From Candidatus Bathyarchaeota archaeon (GTDB taxonomy: Archaea; Thermoproteota; Bathyarchaeia; TCS64), in assembly GCA_018652685.1 (NCBI GenBank), contig JABIBQ010000070.1:1-36200 (forward strand): a stretch of DNA of 36,200 nt, read 5' to 3'. Positions within the stretch are counted from its first letter, which is position 1, and every line of letters begins with the position of its first letter. The position numbers and the translations under genes are program-made. The notes under the pieces are model-generated. The model worked only from the letters and a program-made list of their open reading frames with translations, did no database searches and had not been told where the DNA came from. Below, one piece after another: positions 22,692-30,797 of this stretch.

Positions 22692-23942
22692 CTAGGTCAA
22701 TGCCTCAATAACGCTGTCAAGAATCTTCGAGGCAACATCGTACTTGGATGCCATAGCAACATGCAACACCTGCTTCTCTGTGCCGATGATAAAGACCTCG
22801 TTAGTATCTGTACCGAACCCCGCGTTCTTCCTGGACACATCGTTTGCTACAATCAGGTCCATTCCCGCCCCCACCATGCGGTCATAGGAACGTTGGATCA
22901 GTTCCTCATTTGATAAATCGAACTCGGCTTTGAATCCAACCAAGAAAACGTCTGCATCAATCTTCTTGACGTTCTCTATGACCTTTGGTAACGGTTTCAA
23001 TTGAATAACCCACTCATCCTTGCCTGAGGGTGTTTTTTCCATCTTCCTGTCCGATGCGCCGTAATCCGCCGCAGCTGCCGAAAGAATGGCCGTGTCGTAT
23101 TTCTTTGAGCCCAGCTCGTACTGAACCGCCACAAGCATGTCATCAGTCCCCACGATATTTACGACTTTAACGCCGACTGGAGGCTTTGCTGAGCCGGGGC
23201 CGTAAACAAGTGTAACTTCAGCACCACGGTCCAGCGCATTCTGGGCTAGGGCAACGCCCATCTTCCCCGAACTGGGGTTCGTGATGTACCGGAAAGCATC
23301 CAGATAGGCCCTCGTTGGCCCCCCGGTGACAAGAACCCGTTTTCCGATGAGGTCCCGTTTCACGTTGAGCTTTGCCACGACGGCGTGCACTATCTCAGCT
23401 GTCCCAGGTATCTTTGCTTTGCCCTCCTCGAACCTAGGCATCAGCACATTGATGCCGTGCCGCTGGAGCTTTTCGATGTTCTCGATGACGATACTGTGCT
23501 TGTACATTGATGCGTGCATCGCCGGGGCAATGATGACAGGTATCCCCGCACCGATCCCGGTGGTCAGAGTGGTGGTTACAGGAGAGTCATCGATGCCACA
23601 TGCCACCTTGCCGATTGTGTTTGCGGTACTTGGGGCAACCAGTATGAGATCTGCCCTCAATGGGTGCTCTCCCGCATACAATACGTGCTCGATCTGACCT
23701 GTCAGCTCTGTGACAACCGGATTCCCCGTGGCCCACTCAACCATGTCTGGGTGGATGATATGCAATGCGCTCTTGCTCATGACTGCGTAGACATCCGCGC
23801 CGCGCCTCATGAGATCTCTGGCTATCTCGGGACTCTTGATAGCTGCAACGCTTCCCGTGATGCACAGGATGATCCGTTTGCCTGCTAGCTCTTTGCTCTT
23901 TGTGCCGATAATTCCCTTTGATGAATGCTCACCGAACGCCAT
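22692..23942 (-). CDS. coaBC: Bifunctional phosphopantothenoylcysteine decarboxylase / phosphopantothenate-cysteine ligase
   Basis: CoaBC (416 residues) performs two steps of coenzyme A synthesis: joining cysteine to phosphopantothenate and decarboxylating the product. The N-terminal flavoprotein CoaC half shows ILCITGSVAAIKSPEIAR, LVAPSTANTIGKVACGIDDS and IIAPAMHASMYKH. The C-terminal CoaB half has VLVTGGPTRAYLDAFRYITN, SSGKMG, SAAAADYG, LVGFKAEF and IVANDVSRKNAGFG. An N-terminal extension of about 20 residues precedes the first strand. A minus-strand TTTTAATAATT lies about 35 nt upstream. Archaea often have this fused form. Confidence 0.95.
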   Translation of the reverse strand: MAFGEHSSKGIIGTKSKELAGKRIILCITGSVAAIKSPEIARDLMRRGADVYAVMSKSALHIIHPDMVEWATGNPVVTELTGQIEHVLYAGEHPLRADLILVAPSTANTIGKVACGIDDSPVTTTLTTGIGAGIPVIIAPAMHASMYKHSIVIENIEKLQRHGINVLMPRFEEGKAKIPGTAEIVHAVVAKLNVKRDLIGKRVLVTGGPTRAYLDAFRYITNPSSGKMGVALAQNALDRGAEVTLVYGPGSAKPPVGVKVVNIVGTDDMLVAVQYELGSKKYDTAILSAAAADYGASDRKMEKTPSGKDEWVIQLKPLPKVIENVKKIDADVFLVGFKAEFDLSNEELIQRSYDRMVGAGMDLIVANDVSRKNAGFGTDTNEVFIIGTEKQVLHVAMASKYDVASKILDSVIEALT

Positions 23943-24005
23943 CTCTATCAGAGGAAGCGTCGTGTCTGTAATTATTAAAATCCTTGTATAACAAACGGGA
24001 GTAGC

Positions 24006-24143
24006 CTATAGCTCCTTGAGCTTCTCATCGATCTCTTCAAGCCTCTCGCTGATTGACTCAAAGTTTTCCTCGATACTTTCGATCTTGTCCATCATCACGC
24101 GAATCTCCAGTTCAAGGTCGGCGATCTTTTGCTCTAGACTCAT
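24006..24143 (-). CDS. 45-residue coiled-coil microprotein
   Basis: The reading frame from ATG 24143 to TAG 24006 begins MSLEQKIADLELEIRVMMDK and ends RLEEIDEKLKEL. Leu/Ile/Met heptads span almost the whole chain (I7, L10, L12, I14, M17, I21, I24, F28, I31, L35, I38, L42), so it should form a long amphipathic helix and dimerise. A clear minus-strand TATA TTTATATTTG (24171-24180) sits about 33 nt upstream, giving a leader of about 7 nt. It is an independent unit between coaBC and the dCMP deaminase gene. The function is unknown; prefoldin-like or spacer microproteins are possible analogues. Confidence 0.72.
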   Translation of the reverse strand: MSLEQKIADLELEIRVMMDKIESIEENFESISERLEEIDEKLKEL

Positions 24144-24191
24144 GTTCAACGATTGGGAGTCTATTATTTCCAAATATAAACTTTAGCGTCC

Positions 24192-24680
24192 TCAGCTGTT
24201 ATCCTGCACTAGCTTGGTGTACCAGTCCGAGTCCGCCTTGATGTACTCTTCCACATCCACGGTCATGGTGGTGCCGTCGTCCCTGAGGATCACCACGTCC
24301 TTGATCTGGCTGTTGATGATCTTCCTCTGGCACCTCTGGCAGGGAAGAGCCATAGTATAGGTTCCGTCCGCCTTGAGGCCAGCAATGTATAACGTGGCCC
24401 CGACCCTGTCCGCCCTGTTGCTGTTGATGATGGAGTTCTCCTCGGCGTGGACGGCGGGACAGTAATCGTAGGCCGCGCCTTCCGGGCTCTTCATCATGTC
24501 CTTGATACATCCTATCTCGTGGCAGTTTATGACGCCCCTGGCGTTTCCGTTATAACCAGTGCCGACAATGGTGTTGTCCTTGACTATTACCGCTCCGAAG
24601 GTGCGCCTGAGGCAGGTGCTTCTGGCAGCTACGCTGAGGGCAATATTGAGGAAATACATGGTCTTGTCGGGTCGGTTCAT
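24192..24680 (-). CDS. dCMP deaminase family protein
   Basis: A zinc deaminase of 162 residues: His78 and Glu80 in VHAEEN and the two Cys of PCQRC (114, 117) form the catalytic site, with GYNGNARGVINCHEIGC giving the extra zinc/substrate segment typical of dCMP deaminases (supplying dUMP for thymidylate). The frame runs to 24773, but ATG 24680 (MNRPDKTMYFLNIALSVAAR) matches the family start and follows a TATA-like CAATAAATCC by about 30 nt. ComEB-type deaminases are the nearest alternative. Confidence 0.87.
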   Translation of the reverse strand: MNRPDKTMYFLNIALSVAARSTCLRRTFGAVIVKDNTIVGTGYNGNARGVINCHEIGCIKDMMKSPEGAAYDYCPAVHAEENSIINSNRADRVGATLYIAGLKADGTYTMALPCQRCQRKIINSQIKDVVILRDDGTTMTVDVEEYIKADSDWYTKLVQDNS

Positions 24681-24996
24681 ACAACCATCAGGCTGTCGGG
24701 TGGATTTATTGTTTCTGCTAGAAACGTTTTTCCCGTGGCCTACCCATTTCTCCTTGGCGGGCGATGATAACATTGCCCTTCTGAATAGTGATGAAGATCT
24801 TGAGTTTGGAGCCCGCCAATGATTACAGTGGATTGTAAATTCTGGAAAAAATATTATTCGGTAGCTCTGAATAAGTATCCTGACATAAGCAATTTATCAG
24901 TACTAGCCGAGCCCACAAGTTGCTGCTTTGGTGCCTTTTTTTGAAGGTGAGAAGGTTTCTTATCCTGTGCCAACGGTTCTTACCCGGTGAATATAC
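24681..24996. other. Intergenic stretch between divergent deaminase and tautomerase genes
   Basis: There is no convincing gene in this 316-nt gap. A 41-codon open frame at 24819-24944 lacks a promoter or ribosome-binding site. GTGATGA (24788-24794) with CTGA (24781-24784) recalls C'/D' boxes of archaeal guide RNAs, but no box D follows. A GGTGA ribosome-binding site (24986-24990) belongs to the tautomerase gene. Confidence 0.4.
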
Positions 24997-25176
24997 ATGC
25001 CAACGGTAACGATTCAGTGGTTTGACGGTAGGGATGCGGAGACGAAGAAGAAGACGATTGAGCTGGTGACGAAGGCCATCTGTGAGGGCTGCGGCACCTC
25101 CCCTGAGCACGTCACAGTGATCTTCCAGGACATAAAAAAGAGCGACTGGGGCAGCAACGGCAAGCTCTACGAGTAA
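24997..25176 (+). CDS. 4-oxalocrotonate tautomerase-like protein
   Basis: A small enzyme of 59 residues. After Met removal the catalytic Pro would be N-terminal (MPTVTIQWFDGRDAETKKKT). The helix KKTIELVTKAICE, the SPEHVTVIFQDIKKSDWG segment and the total length are diagnostic of the 4-OT/DmpI family, which forms hexamers and tautomerises oxo acids. The second half retains an aromatic (Trp51) where 4-OT has its hydrophobic active-site residue. Ribosome-binding site CGGTGA is 6 nt before the ATG. Substrate unknown; no aromatic meta-cleavage genes are nearby. Confidence 0.88.
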   Translation: MPTVTIQWFDGRDAETKKKTIELVTKAICEGCGTSPEHVTVIFQDIKKSDWGSNGKLYE

Positions 25177-25309
25177 TAGAGTCCGGTCTAGCTTACAACT
25201 CCATAATTTAATATTAGAACGGTCTGCTTGAAAGTAGCGCGCGCCAGTTATTGTGAAGGAGGCCTATTTTCTCATCCCATTCTAGGTAATTCAGGAGAGG
25301 GCGTTGATA

Positions 25310-26104
25310 TCAGTCAATTTGTAACTCTATTTCTGTACCTTCGCTCAAACCAAGTTGTTTCCCGGCGTTCCCTTGGTTAATCGATATCTCCAAGTAGCCT
25401 CCTCCGGCCACAAGAACAAGCAGCTCGCCTTTCTTGACTGCACTAAACCTCCTCACATATGGGACGGTGTACTCTTTGTCATCCACAGTTAATTTGAACG
25501 ATGCTTCACTGTCAACGCCTACTTGCCCCAAGGTATCATAGGTGATGTTGGTTACGACGTTACCGAAACCGTCAATGTGTATCACATTTCCTTGTATGGT
25601 GTTACCATGAATCTCTGGTTGATAGTAGGGTATCCTTATGATATCATCGATTTTTGTTCCAATCTCGTCCGGTGAGACCCCTTTTGAGATGAGGGCCCCT
25701 GTTGGCCCGAAAACGTCCCTTCCGTCGAAGACGTCACTGACTTTTGATGGGAGAAGGTCAAGATTGGTGATAGCCCATGCTTGTTCGAACCCGATCCGAT
25801 CAGCTGCTGGAGCCATCAGTCCGTTATCCGGGCCAACGAACCACGTGTTTTTTGCCTTGATGATTATTGCTTTCCTTGAACTCCCCACTCCGGGGTCTAC
25901 AACTCCGACATGTATAGTGCCATCTGGGAAATATCGTGATGCACGGGTCATATGGAAGGCTCCTGCGGAGATGTTATAATTACCCACGTCATGACTCACG
26001 TCGATGATCGTTGCTTTCGGGTTGATCTTCAGGATTGCCCCTTTAACCTCAGCCACGTAACTGTCGGTTATCCCATAATCGGTTAGGAGAGTGATGACTG
26101 TCAT
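25310..26104 (-). CDS. S-adenosyl-L-methionine hydroxide adenosyltransferase family protein (DUF62)
   Basis: A protein of 264 residues related to archaeal SAM hydrolases, chlorinase and fluorinase. The N-terminal ITLLTDYGITDSYVAEVKGAI, HVGVVDPGVGSSRKAI (Asp70, Arg77), FVGPDNGLMAPA and the C-terminal HIDGFGNVVTNIT are conserved. The usual FHGRD block, which in my recollection carries the catalytic His of the Asp-Arg-His triad, reads FDGRDVFGP (Asp127) here. The protein may therefore be altered in activity. The ATG start at 26104 is natural. The 133-nt gap upstream of its stop, towards the tautomerase, holds no gene I can see. Confidence 0.9.
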   Translation of the reverse strand: MTVITLLTDYGITDSYVAEVKGAILKINPKATIIDVSHDVGNYNISAGAFHMTRASRYFPDGTIHVGVVDPGVGSSRKAIIIKAKNTWFVGPDNGLMAPAADRIGFEQAWAITNLDLLPSKVSDVFDGRDVFGPTGALISKGVSPDEIGTKIDDIIRIPYYQPEIHGNTIQGNVIHIDGFGNVVTNITYDTLGQVGVDSEASFKLTVDDKEYTVPYVRRFSAVKKGELLVLVAGGGYLEISINQGNAGKQLGLSEGTEIELQID

Positions 26105-26216
26105 ATTCTATATCCCGAATTAATACCATAAAAAGTTTAGAATTATCAACTTTGATGATAAGGTCCATTATTAAATCCATAATTTTATCACGTGTTTTCT
26201 CAGTTGGTATGATGGC

Positions 26217-26543
26217 TTGATATACCATATTGCTAATCGAAAGGACTGGGTCAAGGCTGAGAAGAAAGGGGAATATGTCGCTGATTCCCTTGAGAATCAG
26301 GGGTTCATCCACATGTCAACGGAGCAGCAGGTCATCTCTGTAGCTAACAGTTATTACAAGGAGTCAGTTGACATGGTGTTGTTGTATATAAATTCTGAGA
26401 AGATCAAAGAACACATCATTTGGGAGGACAAGGACGAGATCGGTGAAGATTTCCCGCACCTGTACGCTAGTCTACCTCTTGACGCGGTTATCCGCGTTGA
26501 GGATTTTTACAAGGATGATAGCGGGAATTATATGATGCCATAA
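26217..26543 (+). CDS. DUF952 family protein
   Basis: A protein of 108 residues. The pattern IYHIANRKDWVKAEKKGEYV, LENQGFIHMSTEQQVISVAN, FPHLYASLPLDAVIRV matches DUF952, small proteins structurally related to ADP-ribosyltransferase-like folds; the activity is unknown. The start codon is TTG at 26217: no in-frame ATG exists and family members begin MIYHI, so the rare start is well supported. AATTTTATC (26181-26189) is the likely TATA, giving a very short leader. Confidence 0.82.
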   Translation: MIYHIANRKDWVKAEKKGEYVADSLENQGFIHMSTEQQVISVANSYYKESVDMVLLYINSEKIKEHIIWEDKDEIGEDFPHLYASLPLDAVIRVEDFYKDDSGNYMMP

Positions 26544-26639
26544 CACAGTTTTCTCCTAAATACTCCCTCATTTCAATTCACAGATGGCTGCCTCCAAGAG
26601 TGTTTAATAATAATGGCTCAGAAGAGAACAAGAACTATT

Positions 26640-26963
26640 ATGTCAAAACCATTAATCTCAACAGTAAGGAAGTCAGGAAACACCCTCTATCTCAGCGGTA
26701 TAATCGGCAGGGGAGAGACCAAGGAAGCTAGGTTCAGGAACACATTTGACAAGATCAAGGGCGTCCTGGAGGCAAACGGGTTAACGATGGAGGATGTCGT
26801 GAAGGCAGTTGTCTACCTTGAGGATATCAATGACAGGCCAGCGATCCTGAATCCACTGTGGAGGGAGTACTTCCCAAATGACCCACCGACACGCACATGT
26901 GTCGAGTCGGGTCTCAACGGTGGTCAGATCGAGATAACGATCACAGCTGCCATACCTGAATAG
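26640..26963 (+). CDS. RidA/YjgF family enamine-imine deaminase
   Basis: A protein of 107 residues. RidA proteins hydrolyse reactive enamine/imine intermediates of PLP enzymes. Family motifs: GNTLYLSGIIGR, VLEANGLTMEDVVKAVVYLEDI, and PTRTCVESGL, with the substrate-binding Arg. The frame is open from ATG 26613, but the TATA TTTAATAATA (26602-26611) ends one base before that codon, so transcription would start near 26632 and ATG 26640 (MSKPLISTVRKSG) is preferred. A PLP aminotransferase follows, a sensible functional neighbour. Confidence 0.87.
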   Translation: MSKPLISTVRKSGNTLYLSGIIGRGETKEARFRNTFDKIKGVLEANGLTMEDVVKAVVYLEDINDRPAILNPLWREYFPNDPPTRTCVESGLNGGQIEITITAAIPE

Positions 26964-27041
26964 TCCCATTTATCCTATTTTGAAACCCGTCTCCTGTCGA
27001 TTCGGCGAGTTTCATGTGCTCACGGGTGTTAAATACACGAT

Positions 27042-28223
27042 GTGCCAACGATTATTCAGTGGAAAATATTGATTGAACGATCATACAAGCATTACAGCGT
27101 CAAACCTGGGACGATTTACCTCAGGGGAGGTGACCCAAACTTTGCCACACCTGCACACATCAGGGACGCGGCAATCAATGCGATAATCGAGGGGTACACA
27201 CATTACGCCCCCTCGGCTGGAATCCCAGAGCTGAGAGAGGCTATAGCGAATTACTACTCAAAATACGGGATAAAGTACGACCCAGAACAGGTCATGGTGA
27301 CCTCCGGCGGAAGCCCAGCATTGCACATGATCAACGTTGCCATGCTCGATCCAGGCGACGAGGTGCTTGTCTTTGATCCTTCGTTCTCTAGATATTTCGG
27401 TGAACCACCGACCATGGGGGCAAGTGTCGTACCGGTTCCATTAAGTAAAACAGGGTTCCATCTAGACGCGGATGACCTCAACGACAGGGTTACCAAGAAA
27501 TCCAAGATGATCGTTCTGTGTAATCCCAACAACCCGACAGGGACGGTTTACACAAAGGACGAGCTTAGGGCAATCTCCGATATAGCCATTGATAACGACA
27601 TCATGGTGGTTTCCGACGAGTTCTACAGTGAGTTCGTGTATGACGATAAAGATCACCTGTCAATCTCAGCAATGGAAGGCATGAGTGAGCGAACATTTGT
27701 TCTCGTGGGCGGAACGAAGATGTTCAACTTCACCGGGTGGAGGCTTGCCTCGTTGATAATCCCTAAAAAGTACTATAAAGTGGTTGAGAAAAAGACAAAG
27801 TACATCGGTGTGCGGCCGGCCACGTTTATTCAAAGAGCGGGGACGGAGGCATTCAACGCCATGTCCACAAAGTACGGGCAGGCTGTCATGAAGGAGCACC
27901 GGGACGAGTATGACCGGAGGAGGACGTTCTTCTGCAAAAGAATGGACAAAATTGACGGGATAGAGTGCCATACCTTTGATGGGGCATTCTACGCTTACCC
28001 TGATGTAACGTCTTTCGGGATTCCTGTTTCGAAGTTCGTTGACGACCTGGAACGCGAAGAGGGCGTTCTGGTGGGAAACGGCGAGGGACACGGAGGGGTG
28101 AGTGTGATCGGGAATAAGAGCATAGCATATGGCCACATTAGACCCGCACTCGTTCAGGACGTTGATGTTCTTGAGGACGCAGCTGATCGGATAGAGCGGT
28201 TCACCAAAAATCTTTCCAAATGA
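27042..28223 (+). CDS. PLP-dependent aminotransferase, class I/II
   Basis: A fold-type I transaminase of up to 393 residues, aspartate/aromatic or broad-specificity type. Landmarks: GGDPNFATPAHIRDAA, YAPSAGIPELREAIANYY, VTSGGSPALHMINVAMLDPGD, LCNPNNPTGTVY, VSDEFYSEFVY (PLP Asp), GGTKMFNFTGWRLAS with the Schiff-base Lys, and the terminal Arg in IAYGHIRPAL. The GTG at 27042 gives the longest frame, but a TATA-like GTTAAATAC (27028-27036) is only a few bases upstream, so TTG 27069 is a real alternative. It lies 78 nt after ridA in the same direction. Confidence 0.9.
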   Translation: MPTIIQWKILIERSYKHYSVKPGTIYLRGGDPNFATPAHIRDAAINAIIEGYTHYAPSAGIPELREAIANYYSKYGIKYDPEQVMVTSGGSPALHMINVAMLDPGDEVLVFDPSFSRYFGEPPTMGASVVPVPLSKTGFHLDADDLNDRVTKKSKMIVLCNPNNPTGTVYTKDELRAISDIAIDNDIMVVSDEFYSEFVYDDKDHLSISAMEGMSERTFVLVGGTKMFNFTGWRLASLIIPKKYYKVVEKKTKYIGVRPATFIQRAGTEAFNAMSTKYGQAVMKEHRDEYDRRRTFFCKRMDKIDGIECHTFDGAFYAYPDVTSFGIPVSKFVDDLEREEGVLVGNGEGHGGVSVIGNKSIAYGHIRPALVQDVDVLEDAADRIERFTKNLSK

Positions 28224-28326
28224 TGGACTTTTCTTATTATATTCTCTTTTTTACATACGAGATAAATCATCACATCTGTTGAATCAAAGAATAAGATAGC
28301 TAGGGTATAGCCTAAACGAATAATAA

Positions 28327-29940
28327 TTAGAGAGCTGCTTCAAGCGAGGCGATGACTGAATCCTTTCCGACTAACCCTACATACGGGCCGAATCTCGGCC
28401 CCCTATCCTTGCCCAGCAGTATCCTGTAGACAACTGGGAACACGTCTCTTGCTTTCAAATCAAGTGCCTTGACGACATTGAATATGCTTGCTTGGTAAGC
28501 CTCCAGATTCTCGGCAGCCCTCAACTCACTGATGATGCCTTTCACAACCTGCCTCTGAACATCCGTAAGCACGATTGCATCCTGCTTGTCATCAGCGATA
28601 TCCCTGACCCAGTTAAGAGTCCTCTGAATACGCTCATCGATGCCCTTGTCGGTCTCCTTGAAATACTCGTACTCATCCAGCTTAGCCTTCATGAATTCGG
28701 CTTCGTTACCCGGTGGCGCCACCTGTGTCAGGTTAACCATCAGGTTGAACGGCACGTGCACTTCGGGCTCCTCTGGTGGGTTCAGGAGGTGGGCATACTC
28801 GTACAGGCCAGTAAGCTTGTAGTACTCCCTCTGGTCCTTGATCTTTCGTTTGCCGAAGTAGATGTCCTCCAAGTCGTCAAGTTCGTCCATATGAGGCGGA
28901 ATGTCATACACGGATCCGCTCTTTGTGCCCACGAAGCGCTTGTAGATGAGCAGGTTCAGGCTCTGCATGCTACCGTACCGATACCACACCTGTGGTGTGA
29001 ATACGTTTCCAGCAGATTTGCTGATTTTTTTGCCTCCCCTATCCACGAACATCTCGTACTGGACGTGCATGGGTGGCTCCCACTCGAATATCTCCCTACA
29101 TATTGCGTCGTTGACGTGGACGCTGTCAGCGATGTCCTTGCCGTACGCCTCGAACCTTATATCAAGGGCGTGCCATCTTGCGCCGAACTCCACCTTCCAG
29201 GGGAGCTTACCGTTTCCGCCAAGAACATCTACCTCGCCTTTGTGTCCACAGCCTTCTTGATAGGTTCCTTTGACCTCCATTCCCCTGCATTCGTACTGAA
29301 CCGTCTGTGTCTTGGGGTTGTAATCGTGGGCATAGGTTGTGTAGAGTTTTCCACACTCTTCGCATACCACAAAATATGGTAGGTTGTCAAGATATTTCTC
29401 CTGACCTGTTACCCTTTCGATGATCCTCCCGACCTTTTCTTTGTTGTCGAGAATCTTGATAATCTGGTCGTTCAGAAGTCCGTCCTTGTAGGTCTGATAC
29501 GCCGACATGGGTGTGTAGACTACCCCGTTCGCGTCTAGCGCCTCTTTCAGTAGGCTGCTCATGTGCTCGCCGAAGCTGAAATGGCAGTCTCCGAACAGAT
29601 CAGGGATCTGGGCAACGCTGAAACCAAGGTACTGATCAAGTTCCTTGGGCATACCTGCCGGGATCTTCCTGAGCCCGTCTTTATCGTCGGCGAACGCAAT
29701 GTATTCGCTTTCATATCCTCTGACCTGGAGTGCCAATGCAATCCCGTAGTTCCTGAGGGCATCACCAATGCTGCCGATATGTGGGTATCCACTGGCTCCT
29801 AGACCGCTCTCTGTCCGCATCTTGGTAAGGTCGCGCTTGAGCTTTTTCTCGCGCTTGATGAGCTCATCCGCAGCTTTATCATACCATGTACCTCTACCGA
29901 TCACTTTCTTGTTGTCTATGGGCCGTAGATTGTCTAACAT
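28327..29940 (-). CDS. lysS: Lysyl-tRNA synthetase, class I
   Basis: The archaeal class I enzyme charges tRNA-Lys. HIGH-type motif PHIGSIGDALRNYG near residue 54, KMSKS-type KISKSAGNVFTP near residue 305, and a four-cysteine zinc-binding insertion (YFVVCEECGKLY, YECRG, EGCGHKG). The length of 537 residues and ending KDRGPRFGPYVGLVGK are typical. The start ATG at 29940 has a GGTGAAGG ribosome-binding site upstream. It is divergent from the rhomboid gene. Confidence 0.96.
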   Translation of the reverse strand: MLDNLRPIDNKKVIGRGTWYDKAADELIKREKKLKRDLTKMRTESGLGASGYPHIGSIGDALRNYGIALALQVRGYESEYIAFADDKDGLRKIPAGMPKELDQYLGFSVAQIPDLFGDCHFSFGEHMSSLLKEALDANGVVYTPMSAYQTYKDGLLNDQIIKILDNKEKVGRIIERVTGQEKYLDNLPYFVVCEECGKLYTTYAHDYNPKTQTVQYECRGMEVKGTYQEGCGHKGEVDVLGGNGKLPWKVEFGARWHALDIRFEAYGKDIADSVHVNDAICREIFEWEPPMHVQYEMFVDRGGKKISKSAGNVFTPQVWYRYGSMQSLNLLIYKRFVGTKSGSVYDIPPHMDELDDLEDIYFGKRKIKDQREYYKLTGLYEYAHLLNPPEEPEVHVPFNLMVNLTQVAPPGNEAEFMKAKLDEYEYFKETDKGIDERIQRTLNWVRDIADDKQDAIVLTDVQRQVVKGIISELRAAENLEAYQASIFNVVKALDLKARDVFPVVYRILLGKDRGPRFGPYVGLVGKDSVIASLEAAL

Positions 29941-29962
29941 TTTGCTCGACCTTCACCGTATA

Positions 29963-29992
29963 ATGATAAGTCCTAGTCAAAAGAGTTATCAT
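29963..29992. promoter_or_regulatory. ATGATAA inverted repeat upstream of lysS
   Basis: ATGATAA (29963-29969) and TTATCAT (29986-29992) form a perfect 7-bp dyad with a 16-nt spacer in the divergent lysS/rhomboid gap; a further ATGATAA occurs at 30010-30016. On the minus strand TTATCATTATAC overlaps the likely lysS TATA. Confidence 0.4.
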
Positions 29993-30094
29993 TTCAGGAT
30001 CAAATCGCTATGATAATCGTCATAATTCATACAGTTGGATGCGGTTATCTTCACAGGACTACTTTTTCCGCAGGGTGATGCCGGGGAGTTCAGG

Positions 30095-30107
30095 TTTTTA
30101 AATATAT
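30095..30107 (+). promoter_or_regulatory. TATA box of the rhomboid gene
   Basis: TTTTTAAATATAT is centred about 28 nt before ATG 30129, so the transcript is probably leaderless; this supports ATG 30129 over the in-frame TTG at 30120. Confidence 0.6.
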
Positions 30108-30128
30108 CATAGACGATTATTGCTAGAT

Positions 30129-30797
30129 ATGTCACGCAGGCACGAGCCGGTCTTCACGTATCTCTTCGTGACGGTATGTACAATTGTGTTTTTCGTGGGA
30201 TACGCGTTACCAGAATCCCTATTCATGCAACTCGTTGAGGAGTATTCGGTGCGTCCGGCCTCGTTCATGGATAGACAGAACTTTGTAAGTTTATTCTCTT
30301 ACATGTTCCTCCACATCAACCTGCAGCACCTCGTTTCTAATATGTTTGTGTTCCTCAGCGTGGGTAGGGCCGTTGAGTCAGAGATAGGCGGAACAAAGTT
30401 TGGGCTAGTCTTTGTTGGTTCCGGGATGGCTTCGGGTTACGCCCATGTAATAACAAACCAGGCGTCCACCATGTCTGTGATAGGCGCGTCGGGTGCCGTC
30501 TTCGGAGCAATCGCGCTACTCCTATTATTAATGCCATTCAAGTTCACGCCTGCTCTTTTCATACCGTTGCCTGGCGTGCTGCTTGGGTTGGGGATGCTCG
30601 CGATAGAGGTCACTTCTCTGCTTTATGCAAACGACATCAACGTAGCCCACGACATTCACCTGTACGGCTTCCTGGCGGGAGGGATCGGGGCGTTCGGTAT
30701 GGACTATAACAGGGCGATGAGGGGTTTGCTAGTCTCTGTGCTGACCCTGGTCGCGCTGTACTATGTCTTCTTCTACTTTGACGGTTTAGTCGTCTAG
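30129..30797 (+). CDS. Rhomboid family intramembrane serine protease
   Basis: A membrane protein of 222 residues with six or seven hydrophobic helices. Catalytic Ser in GASGAVFGAIALL and His in HDIHLYGFLAGG; FLHINLQHLVSNMFVFLSVG supplies the conserved HxxxN oxyanion region. It should cleave transmembrane helices. Its stop overlaps that of the convergent HAD gene by 4 nt (CTAG). Confidence 0.92.
   Translation: MSRRHEPVFTYLFVTVCTIVFFVGYALPESLFMQLVEEYSVRPASFMDRQNFVSLFSYMFLHINLQHLVSNMFVFLSVGRAVESEIGGTKFGLVFVGSGMASGYAHVITNQASTMSVIGASGAVFGAIALLLLLMPFKFTPALFIPLPGVLLGLGMLAIEVTSLLYANDINVAHDIHLYGFLAGGIGAFGMDYNRAMRGLLVSVLTLVALYYVFFYFDGLVV

Noticed and set aside
24760-24815. Possible C/D box guide RNA: ATGATAA, CTGA, GTGATGA in series
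   Set aside because: Box C is imperfect and no CTGA box D follows GTGATGA at the usual 10-12 nt, so a K-turn pair cannot form at the ends.
24819-24944. 41-codon plus-strand open frame upstream of the tautomerase
   Set aside because: No ribosome-binding site or TATA at a sensible distance, odd composition (Cys-Cys, terminal Phe-Phe) and no family resemblance.
25177-25309. Gap with a plus-strand TATA-like TTTAATATTA considered for a small RNA or gene
   Set aside because: No conserved RNA fold, no open frame with start signals and no terminator visible.
27042-27065. Aminotransferase apparent N-terminus MPTIIQW resembles the tautomerase start MPTVTIQW, suggesting duplication or fusion
   Set aside because: The match is only a few codons, and the TATA at 27028-27036 suggests translation may begin later (TTG 27069), so coincidence is likely.
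28492-29382. 296-codon plus-strand frame inside lysS
   Set aside because: Antisense shadow of a well-conserved synthetase; no promoter or ribosome-binding site.
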